From NCBI GenBank assembly GCA_002422175.1, contig DITR01000089.1, positions 1-8,944 of the forward strand: a DNA stretch of 8,944 bases. Reading direction: 5' to 3'. A model generated the notes under the pieces. The model was not told the DNA's origin, searched no databases, and saw only the letters and a program-made list of their open reading frames with translations. Below, one piece after another: positions 1 through 6,134 of this stretch. The DNA is from Alcaligenaceae bacterium UBA6179 (GTDB lineage Bacteria > Pseudomonadota > Gammaproteobacteria > Burkholderiales > Burkholderiaceae_B). How positions within the stretch are numbered: position 1 is the stretch's first letter; every line of letters starts with the position of its first letter. The translations under genes were made by a program, and so were the position numbers.

Positions 1-39
1 ATGATGCCAGTATAGTCATAAGACAAAGGCAAGAGAAAT

Positions 40-903
40 ATGAACACCTTCACCACTCTCATTGATGCTCACACGCTGTCAACTTTACTGAGTAGCGAAC
101 CGAATCGCCTGTTGGTGCTTGATTGCAGTCATGAGCTATCTAACCCGTCGGCCGGCAAACAGGTCTACGATGCGGCGCACATACCTAGCTCTCACTTCAT
201 ATCGTTAGACGACACCTTAAGTGGCGAAAAGACGGGTAAAAATGGTCGTCACCCTCTACCTGATCGTGCGGCGCTGGTGCAGGCCATGCGCCTACTTGGT
301 GCTGATGATGACACGCAAATCATCGCTTATGACAACGGGGGGGGTATGTATGCTGCCCGTCTTTGGTGGCTGATGCGTTGGTTAGGTCACAATGCTGTCG
401 CCGTTCTTGATGGTGGCCTTCAAGCCTGGCAAGCTGCTGGGCTACCTTGTACTGATAAGGCCCCTACTACACCGCAGAAAGGGTCGTTCTCTGCTCTGCC
501 ACCCCTCGTGAGTACGGCCAACTATGCCGACATCAAAGCGAATTTAATGACGAAGCGACATCTGTTGATTGATGCTCGGGGTGCTGATCGCTTCAGAGGT
601 GAAAACGAAACGCTCGACCCGATTGGTGGCCATATACCCGGTGCAATCAATCATGTTTTTAGGTTAAACCTTGATGAAAAGGGTTTATTTAAATCACCTG
701 AAGTGCTACGCAAAGCTTTTGAATCATTGATCGCTAACCGGTCTGGAGCTGATGTCATCATGCAGTGCGGTTCAGGTGTAACCGCTTGCCACAATCTACT
801 GGCGTTTGAAGTGGCGGGTATTTCAGGTGCTATGCTCTACCCTGGCTCTTGGAGCGAGTGGTGCGCGCAAGAGGGTGCTGAAATTGCAATGGGCCCTGAG
901 TGA
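40..903 (+). CDS. sseA: 3-mercaptopyruvate sulfurtransferase (two-domain rhodanese)
   Basis: This enzyme transfers sulfane sulfur from 3-mercaptopyruvate (or possibly thiosulfate) to a thiol acceptor or cyanide, and acts in the cytoplasm. The 287-residue length matches the two-domain rhodanese family. The N-terminal non-catalytic domain spans about residues 7-135 and contains AARLWW (105-110) and LDGGLQAW (123-130). The catalytic domain spans about 158-282, with DAR at 178-180, GGHIPGA at 196-202 and the active-site loop CGSGVTAC at 243-250. Cys243 would carry the persulfide. The CG-S/T-GVT loop is the mercaptopyruvate type, whereas thiosulfate rhodaneses usually have CRxG. YPGSWSEW (267-274) is also typical. 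No signal peptide is seen. The start is supported by AAAGG at 25-29 and AAGAG at 31-35. The stop lies one base from the stop of the convergent cysteine synthase-like gene, leaving no room for a terminator. A run of eight G lies at 337-344. Confidence 0.93.
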   Translation: MNTFTTLIDAHTLSTLLSSEPNRLLVLDCSHELSNPSAGKQVYDAAHIPSSHFISLDDTLSGEKTGKNGRHPLPDRAALVQAMRLLGADDDTQIIAYDNGGGMYAARLWWLMRWLGHNAVAVLDGGLQAWQAAGLPCTDKAPTTPQKGSFSALPPLVSTANYADIKANLMTKRHLLIDARGADRFRGENETLDPIGGHIPGAINHVFRLNLDEKGLFKSPEVLRKAFESLIANRSGADVIMQCGSGVTACHNLLAFEVAGISGAMLYPGSWSEWCAQEGAEIAMGPE

Positions 904-904
904 T

Positions 905-1966
905 CTAGATTCCACTCAAAATATTTTGTATGCGCTCATGCAAACCCTGCCCAAAGTTTTTTTCTACCCAATCATCATCGTACAAATGTGCGTAACGATT
1001 ACCGGCATCGCATAGCAAGGTCACAATACTGCCTTGTTGATTATTTTCTGCCATCTCTTTGCTTAAGCGCAACACGCCCATCAAATTCGTACCGGTTGAG
1101 GGGCCAACGTGTCGACCCAACCAAATTGACAAAATGCGCATGGCAGCAATTGAGTCAAGATCAGGTATGGGTAAAATACGGTCAACTGCAGTTCGAATAA
1201 AAGACGCTTCAACACATGGGCGCCCAATGCCCTCAATACGACTGCCTCGCTCTGACTTAAGCGTGACATCACCACTTGCATGGTAAGGTGCAAACACTGA
1301 AAATTCAGGGTCTACCACAGCCACTTGAGTGGCATATCGTTGGTATCGAACAAACCGACCAAAGGTGGCAGACGTACCCCCCGTGCCCGCGCCCACTACC
1401 ACCCAAGTAGGTATGGGAAATCGTTCGCCGCGCATTTGAGCAAAGACTGATTCAGCAATATTGTTGTTACCTCGCCAATCAGTCGCCCGCTCAGCATATA
1501 AAAACTGGTTCATAAAATGCCCACCGGCTTCTTGCGCTAAGGTTGTGGCGGCCTGGTGTACTTGGTTAGCCTGCTCAACAAAATGAACTTGACCACCATA
1601 GAAACGAATAAGGTCGCATTTATATTGTGCTGTGGCTTTTGGCACAACGGCTATAAAGGGCAAGCCCAACAATCTTGCAAAATAAGCTTCGCTGATGGCC
1701 GTTGAGCCTGATGAGGCTTCCACAATTGTGCTGTCTTTTTTAATCCAACCATTACATAACGCATATAAAAAAAGTGATCGTGCCAGTCGGTGCTTCAAAC
1801 TACCTGTTGGGTGAGTTGATTCATCTTTAAAATAAATATCAATGTTGGGGTGATGCAAGGGGGGTGCCAACTGAATTGGCACAAGATGTGTATCAGCTGA
1901 GCGCAAGTAATCAGCTTCAATTTGCCGAACGGCTTGATCAACCCAGACACGATGATTTAGAGGCAT
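905..1966 (-). CDS. PLP-dependent cysteine synthase-family protein (possible L-cysteine desulfhydrase)
   Basis: A fold-type II PLP enzyme of the cysteine synthase/cystathionine beta-synthase family, 353 residues. The PLP lysine is probably Lys58 in PTGSLKHR (53-60). The substrate loop is SSGSTA (85-90), where ordinary CysK/CysM have an SGNTG-type sequence. The phosphate-binding loop is GAGTGGTSA (192-200), and CDAGNRY (319-325) lies near the C-terminus. The altered loop and the long C-terminal tail resemble the branch containing mycobacterial Cds1, an L-cysteine desulfhydrase that releases sulfide, pyruvate and ammonia. That comparison is from memory, so cysteine synthesis, cysteine breakdown or action on another beta-substituted amino acid all remain possible. 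It is the last gene of the five-gene minus-strand operon, and its first 10 bases overlap the end of the upstream small gene. A good ribosome site, GGAG, lies 8 bases before the ATG. It converges with the sulfurtransferase gene. Confidence 0.88.
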   Translation of the reverse strand: MPLNHRVWVDQAVRQIEADYLRSADTHLVPIQLAPPLHHPNIDIYFKDESTHPTGSLKHRLARSLFLYALCNGWIKKDSTIVEASSGSTAISEAYFARLLGLPFIAVVPKATAQYKCDLIRFYGGQVHFVEQANQVHQAATTLAQEAGGHFMNQFLYAERATDWRGNNNIAESVFAQMRGERFPIPTWVVVGAGTGGTSATFGRFVRYQRYATQVAVVDPEFSVFAPYHASGDVTLKSERGSRIEGIGRPCVEASFIRTAVDRILPIPDLDSIAAMRILSIWLGRHVGPSTGTNLMGVLRLSKEMAENNQQGSIVTLLCDAGNRYAHLYDDDWVEKNFGQGLHERIQNILSGI

Positions 1967-2280
1967 GAAAAGGGCTCCGATAACTCAGTTAAACGCGATA
2001 ACACCCATACAGACTCAGGTTCACTCAAATCTAAACTGGAATCTGTTAAGACGGCGGTTATGCGCGAAAAGGCTAAATCAATGGGTATGCCGTGCTCAGC
2101 CATTTTGTCGCGCATTTGATCAAAAAGCAATTGAGAGAGGTCTTCACAATAATCGTACCGGGTTTCAATTTCTTCGCGCGACGCAATAGGTTTAACTTTG
2201 CCTAGGGGTACAAATAAGGCAATAAACGAAGGTGGCACAAATATTTGTCTGTCATCATCCATACAAGGCAAATCAGTCAT
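1957..2280 (-). CDS. Small conserved protein of unknown function
   Basis: A 107-residue soluble protein beginning MTDLPCMDDDRQIF if the start at 2280 is used. The frame is open further upstream to an ATG at 2334, but that start would overlap the lipoprotein gene by about 60 bases and adds unremarkable residues. The 2280 start gives ATGACTGA, an 8-base overlap with the lipoprotein stop, in keeping with the other junctions. A still shorter start at Met7 (2262) is possible. The segment DRQIFVPPSFIALF, followed by an acidic helical region (RYDYCEDLSQLL) and a C-terminal helix (VWVLSRLTEL), resembles short proteins I recall from Burkholderiales, some carrying an unsupported 'ATPase' label. No Walker motif, metal-binding set, signal peptide or membrane segment is visible. 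It may be a small helical partner protein, but the function is unknown. Confidence 0.7.
   Translation of the reverse strand: MTDLPCMDDDRQIFVPPSFIALFVPLGKVKPIASREEIETRYDYCEDLSQLLFDQMRDKMAEHGIPIDLAFSRITAVLTDSSLDLSEPESVWVLSRLTELSEPFSCL
1975..1978 (-). promoter_or_regulatory. Ribosome binding site of the cysteine synthase-like gene
   Basis: The minus strand reads GGAG here, 8 bases before the ATG at 1966-1964. It lies inside the end of the upstream small gene. It is the clearest Shine-Dalgarno site in the minus-strand operon and fixes the start at MPLNHRVW. It also suggests this gene can be translated without relying wholly on coupling. Confidence 0.6.
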
Positions 2281-2626
2281 CTTTGCACTGCACTTGCGCA
2301 ATGAGCCTAGGGGGTTTGCCATCTGCTGCTTCAAATGGCGTTGATTTCACAACGGTGCAGCCTGACACCAATGTAATCGCTTGTAACTGCCTATCAATTA
2401 AGGCTTGTGCCTCTTCAGACCCACTTACATTTCCGCCAGCCACTTCCCATGTGCCATCGCTAAGTTTAAGCACACTCATACGCTGCCCTTCCAAAACAAT
2501 GACATGACGATTGGGTGATTGATGATAGTAAACATCATTTTGACACCCCACCATTAGCACGCTGACAAGGCTCAGCGTTATTAAATAAAATAATGGGTTC
2601 ACGCGTTTTGTCATGCTTGTGATCAT
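2273..2626 (-). CDS. Small predicted lipoprotein
   Basis: A 117-residue protein with a classic lipoprotein signal. There are basic residues at 7-8 (KR), a hydrophobic stretch at about 11-25, and the lipobox LMVGC at 24-28, so Cys28 should be lipidated after signal peptidase II cleavage. Residue +2 is Gln rather than Asp, which by the usual Lol rule favours the outer membrane. The mature part is about 90 residues with beta-like segments (RHVIVLEGQRMSVLKLSDG) and two further cysteines, Cys90 and Cys114, which could form a periplasmic disulfide. I recognise no named family. The first ATG overlaps the transglutaminase stop as ATGA. Met5 is an alternative start and would still leave a complete signal. 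Its position inside an amidoligase/transglutaminase operon suggests, but does not show, an envelope role for that system. Confidence 0.75.
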   Translation of the reverse strand: MITSMTKRVNPLFYLITLSLVSVLMVGCQNDVYYHQSPNRHVIVLEGQRMSVLKLSDGTWEVAGGNVSGSEEAQALIDRQLQAITLVSGCTVVKSTPFEAADGKPPRLIAQVQCKDD

Positions 2627-3516
2627 GTCAGTTCGATCTCTTGTGACGTGACTTCTATTCTTAATGAGTGTGCACCACCACCACGAATCAAACCACGCAG
2701 GGGTGATACATCTCCAAAATCTCGGCCATATGCCAGCCTGACATAACCTAGATCAGCGATGGCTTGATTGGTGGGGTCAAGCTCAAGCCACCCCCCCGGT
2801 GCGCCTGGGCAATAGGCATTGACCCATGCGTGCGACGCATCAGCGCCGCGAAGTTTGGGCTGGCCTTCGGGTGGCTTTGTTAATAAGTAACCGCTGACAT
2901 ATTGTGCAGGCAAACCAATCGCACGCAAGCACCCAACCATAATGTGTGAAAAATCTTGGCAGACTCCCGCACGCTGTGTAAAAACTTCAGCGAGTGGTGT
3001 ATGAATTTCCGTTGCTTGGGGGTTATATAAAAAATCTTGAAAAATGCGTTGGTTCAACTCAACGAGCCCTTCACCTATACTGCGTTTGAAGGTAAAAGAT
3101 TCCATGGCATAGTCGTGCAGGTCACGTAACCACGGCACAAAAGGGCTTGGCCAGATAAACTCTGAAGCGGGTGCATAGGGTTGCTCAAGAGAGTAGATCA
3201 TGGCGTCTTTCACCGTTTGCCATGCTGGCGTTTTAGCCGGCTCAAAAGCAATGTAACGCGGCTTAGTTAACACCTCACAATTTGATCGCACAATAAGTTC
3301 TTGATGTGGTTTTACAAAATTAAAAAAAGTGCGTTTATTACCAAATGCATCATCGTTAACAACTTGAAAATCGGGTGTCGGTGTAATGTTTAAACTTGCC
3401 TTAACAACTTGTTGCCAGCCTTTACTGAGCGGCTGCAAATATGCCAAATGATGAGCAAGCTCAACCGGTTGATAATATTGATAAATCGTATCGTGCTCGA
3501 CTTGAATACGCATCAT
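2623..3516 (-). CDS. Transglutaminase-like cysteine peptidase-fold protein
   Basis: A 297-residue bacterial transglutaminase-like protein (COG1305 type). An N-terminal beta-rich domain of the Bact_transglu_N kind covers about residues 1-85 (MRIQVEHDTIYQY). The transglutaminase core covers about 155-265. The catalytic triad can be read directly: Cys186 in RAGVCQDF (182-189), His229 in DASHAW (226-231) and Asp247 in ELDPTN (245-250). GRDFGDVSP (264-272) is a typical closing motif. No signal peptide is seen, so it probably acts in the cytoplasm. Members of this family may hydrolyse or transfer amide bonds, and in this context it could trim or transfer products of the ATP-grasp enzymes. The start is MM, with the first ATG overlapping the upstream stop as ATGA. 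AGAAAGG lies 11 bases before the first ATG. A run of seven G in the coding strand (2791-2797) encodes part of PGGW. Confidence 0.92.
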   Translation of the reverse strand: MMRIQVEHDTIYQYYQPVELAHHLAYLQPLSKGWQQVVKASLNITPTPDFQVVNDDAFGNKRTFFNFVKPHQELIVRSNCEVLTKPRYIAFEPAKTPAWQTVKDAMIYSLEQPYAPASEFIWPSPFVPWLRDLHDYAMESFTFKRSIGEGLVELNQRIFQDFLYNPQATEIHTPLAEVFTQRAGVCQDFSHIMVGCLRAIGLPAQYVSGYLLTKPPEGQPKLRGADASHAWVNAYCPGAPGGWLELDPTNQAIADLGYVRLAYGRDFGDVSPLRGLIRGGGAHSLRIEVTSQEIELT

Positions 3517-6050
3517 GAGGAAAAAAACCTTTCTTCTGCATGTACAAAGAATCGTCTTGTAATTTGTTCTGAGATTTGATTGCTGATGTGCCGCATACTG
3601 ATAGCGTAGGCAAGCAATGACTGTTCATCAGTCGCACTCGTGGGTATTAAATTAAGTTTGTCAGGTATTTGCGCATGCGAAGGCAAATGCATTAACTCAG
3701 CATTAAGTTGCTCAACAATACAATTGATTGCACGCGGGTTTGTTTTATCGACCACTAACAAATCTAATAAGGCCGCATTATCTTGTTGTCTTTGAAACCG
3801 ACTACGAAAGGTAATGACGCTATCAAATAAAACCAACAGTGAATCAAAACCACGCGACGTTTTAACCGCCTCATGATGAAAAAAAGTATTTAAAATATTC
3901 GACATGGTTGACAGTCGCTCAACATATCGGCCAATCATTAAAACGTGCCAACCTAAATCACGTGTCATGCGATCTGACTGATAACCCACTAATGCTGCCA
4001 GATAAATTTCCACATCATCAAGCATTTGTATGGCGTTGACTGACCGACGTGTACCCAATACATCGTGCGATTGAGCAATATTGGTACGTTGCAAAAGCTT
4101 GCCTTTTATGCGAGCAGGAATTTCGACATGCTCGGCTGGCAATCTATCGCGCACAGATCGTATTGCATTTTCTAGGGCATCTACGGTATCAAAGATGCCA
4201 TAGGCGCCACGCGTATTAATTTGCGAAACCAGGGCGTCACCAAAGACTAAAGGTAGTGATGTGATGCTGGGAGTTTGCGGTGGAACCAACCCCATGACTG
4301 TTGCCAACTCACTCATCGCTTCACCCAATACTGGCTGGGTATCTTGCTGGTTGGTGCTGAGCAACACAAGCGATTCGCGCGCGACTCTGATGGTGTTTTC
4401 AAGTCGCTCGGTGTAGCGCCCCATCCAAAATAAATTTTCTGCCGAACGGCTCGATACCAATTCATTTTCTGCTTGCCAACGTGGGCGAGCAATACGGTTA
4501 GGTAGCATGGAATAGGTGTCAACATGATCTTGTGACACAACCCATGTGTCTAGCGTACTACCGCCACTGCGCATCGATACAATATGAGGGTCAAGCGAGG
4601 CCACCCTTGTCATGCCACCCGGCATCACTTGCCACGTGCCATCTGCGCCGGCAATGGCATAAAACCGAAGCATTGCCGTACGGGGAATAATTTCACCGTT
4701 GCTCCAGGTTGGCACTTGTGAAAAAGGCAAATAGGCTTGCGTGGTGTAAATGGCGGGCTGAGCATTAATGCGTTGACGCCAGCTTTCTAATTGATCGGTA
4801 CTGAGCAGGCTACCAATAGCCGGGTCAAAATGTTGGGCTAAGGTTCTGGGTACAAACGTCGGTTTAATAACCTGCGTATGCAAGATGGGGGAAACATTCT
4901 GCCACGCCGCAGGCTCTCCGCACCACCAACCGTTGAGTGAGGGCATTTCAAGTGGGCTGCCTAACAAATGCTCGCTGATAGCTGGCAAAAACCCTTGTAT
5001 GGCGGGCGACTCTAAAAAGCTGGTGCCTAGTGCGTTTGCCATCACAACCTGACCCGCCCTGACGGCTTGCAAGAGGCCGGGTGTACCCAAAGCTGAATCA
5101 GCTCTCAACTCAACTGGGTCACAAAAATCATCGTCTAAGCGCCTGAGCAACCCATGAATGCGTTGCAAACCCTGTAAGGTCTTTAAATACACCTTGTTGT
5201 CACGTACGGTTAAGTCTGCGCCCTGAACAAGGGGTATACCTAAATAACGTGCTAGATAAGCATGCTCGAAATAGGTTTCGTTAAAGGGGCCGGGTGTTAA
5301 TAACGCAAAACGCGGCACACCATCAGCAATAGCGCTAGCTGCTGATTCCAATGAATCAAGCAGTCTGCGATAACTTGCGCCTATATGCTGTACCTGCATT
5401 GTGCGATACGTGTCTGGATACAGCCTTGATGTAATTAACCTATTTTCAAGTATGTAACCTAACCCTGATGGCGATTGTGTTCGCTGACCAATTACCCACC
5501 ACTGGCCGTCAGGACCTCTCGCAATATCAAACGCCACGGCGTGAAGATAAATACCGTTGAGCGGCTTGACGCCGTGCATGGCGTGTAAGAAGCCTGGGTT
5601 GCCTAAAACGAGGGCGCTGGGTAAATAATTTCCTTTGAATAATGTTCGGTCGCTGTAAACATCTTGCAAAATAGCATTTAACAAATGGGCTCTTTGGGCC
5701 AGACCACGACTGATATGAGACCACTCTTTTGGTTCGATAAGCATCGGCATGGCATTGAGTGACCAAGGCCTTGACAATTGCATATCAGCGTAAACGTTAT
5801 AAGTGATACCGTTTTGTTCAATCAACTGATTCACTGTTTCGGTGCAATCATTCAAGCCTTGTAGCCCCGATGCACCAATATCATGAAAAAAACTTTTCCA
5901 AATCGGGCGAATTTCACCCTGTTCATCACGCAACTCATCAAAATGCCCGTTTTGAACCGGCTGTGCCAATTGCGCAACCTGATTGATGACCTCGTCATTT
6001 AATTGACTTGTCGTTTGAGGTGATGGAACTGTTGGTGTAGTTGCGGACAT
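3513..6050 (-). CDS. Fused circularly permuted ATP-grasp and alpha-E protein
   Basis: An 845-residue two-domain protein. After an N-terminal extension of about 85 residues, a circularly permuted type 2 ATP-grasp domain (COG2308-like) runs to about 505. Visible motifs are SPSGLGYILENR (193-204), LTPGPFNETYFEH (251-263), RRLDDDFCDP (303-312), ADSALGTPGLLQAV (317-330) and MPGGMTRVA (476-484). A helical alpha-E domain (COG2307/DUF403-like) occupies about 532-840, with FWMGRYTERLENT (541-553) and the matching MIGRYVERL (705-713). The family is predicted to form amide or peptide bonds using ATP. Compared with the second copy in this window, Gln189 replaces an acidic residue, Leu500 replaces the lysine of GGGTKDTW, and the glycine-rich KEVHGAGGYGM motif is reduced to VIKPTF (395-400). 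It is the first gene of the minus-strand operon, and its stop overlaps the transglutaminase start. No good ribosome site precedes the ATG, but no other Met follows until residue 90, so this start is kept. Confidence 0.9.
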   Translation of the reverse strand: MSATTPTVPSPQTTSQLNDEVINQVAQLAQPVQNGHFDELRDEQGEIRPIWKSFFHDIGASGLQGLNDCTETVNQLIEQNGITYNVYADMQLSRPWSLNAMPMLIEPKEWSHISRGLAQRAHLLNAILQDVYSDRTLFKGNYLPSALVLGNPGFLHAMHGVKPLNGIYLHAVAFDIARGPDGQWWVIGQRTQSPSGLGYILENRLITSRLYPDTYRTMQVQHIGASYRRLLDSLESAASAIADGVPRFALLTPGPFNETYFEHAYLARYLGIPLVQGADLTVRDNKVYLKTLQGLQRIHGLLRRLDDDFCDPVELRADSALGTPGLLQAVRAGQVVMANALGTSFLESPAIQGFLPAISEHLLGSPLEMPSLNGWWCGEPAAWQNVSPILHTQVIKPTFVPRTLAQHFDPAIGSLLSTDQLESWRQRINAQPAIYTTQAYLPFSQVPTWSNGEIIPRTAMLRFYAIAGADGTWQVMPGGMTRVASLDPHIVSMRSGGSTLDTWVVSQDHVDTYSMLPNRIARPRWQAENELVSSRSAENLFWMGRYTERLENTIRVARESLVLLSTNQQDTQPVLGEAMSELATVMGLVPPQTPSITSLPLVFGDALVSQINTRGAYGIFDTVDALENAIRSVRDRLPAEHVEIPARIKGKLLQRTNIAQSHDVLGTRRSVNAIQMLDDVEIYLAALVGYQSDRMTRDLGWHVLMIGRYVERLSTMSNILNTFFHHEAVKTSRGFDSLLVLFDSVITFRSRFQRQQDNAALLDLLVVDKTNPRAINCIVEQLNAELMHLPSHAQIPDKLNLIPTSATDEQSLLAYAISMRHISNQISEQITRRFFVHAEERFFSS

Positions 6051-6134
6051 GTTTTGAATGCACTGGTATTATTGAATTGAATATGATGCAGTTTAAGTCG
6101 AAACGCAGCTTCTTGAATACAAGAGAACAATTTT
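6051..6134. promoter_or_regulatory. Divergent control region between the two ATP-grasp operons
   Basis: These 84 AT-rich bases separate two divergent ATP-grasp genes and must hold the start signals for one or both operons. On the minus strand, TTAAAC (6096-6091) and AATAAT (6073-6068), 17 bases apart, form a moderate sigma-70-like pair. It would give a leader of only about ten bases, consistent with the poor ribosome site of the fused gene. No convincing plus-strand pair was found. TTGAAT occurs four times (6054, 6072, 6077 and 6113), two of them overlapping, and this could be chance in AT-rich DNA. A short hairpin lies at 6110-6125. Region boundaries are firm, individual elements are not. 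Confidence 0.5.
6110..6125 (+). promoter_or_regulatory. Small hairpin covering the ribosome site of the 489-aa ATP-grasp gene
   Basis: TCTTG (6111-6115) and CAAGA (6120-6124) are perfect inverted repeats around a four-base AATA loop, with a possible extra T-G pair at 6110/6125. The right arm contains AAGAG (6121-6125), the probable Shine-Dalgarno sequence lying 9 bases before the ATG at 6135. In mRNA the stem would compete with ribosome binding, although it is short and AT-rich and so weak. It could instead be a small protein-binding palindrome or chance. Confidence 0.3.

Noticed and set aside
1..39. Promoter for the sulfurtransferase (TATAGT at 11-16)
   Set aside because: The matching -35 would fall outside the window, so it cannot be judged.
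897..918. Inverted repeat TGAGTG/CACTCA across the two convergent stops, as a bidirectional terminator
   Set aside because: The stem is only six base pairs with a ten-base loop, and no T-run follows on either strand. It may be chance.
2281..2334. Longer start at 2334 for the small unknown protein
   Set aside because: It would overlap the lipoprotein gene by about 60 bases, and the added residues look unlike a conserved start. The 2280 ATG gives the same tight overlap pattern as the other junctions.
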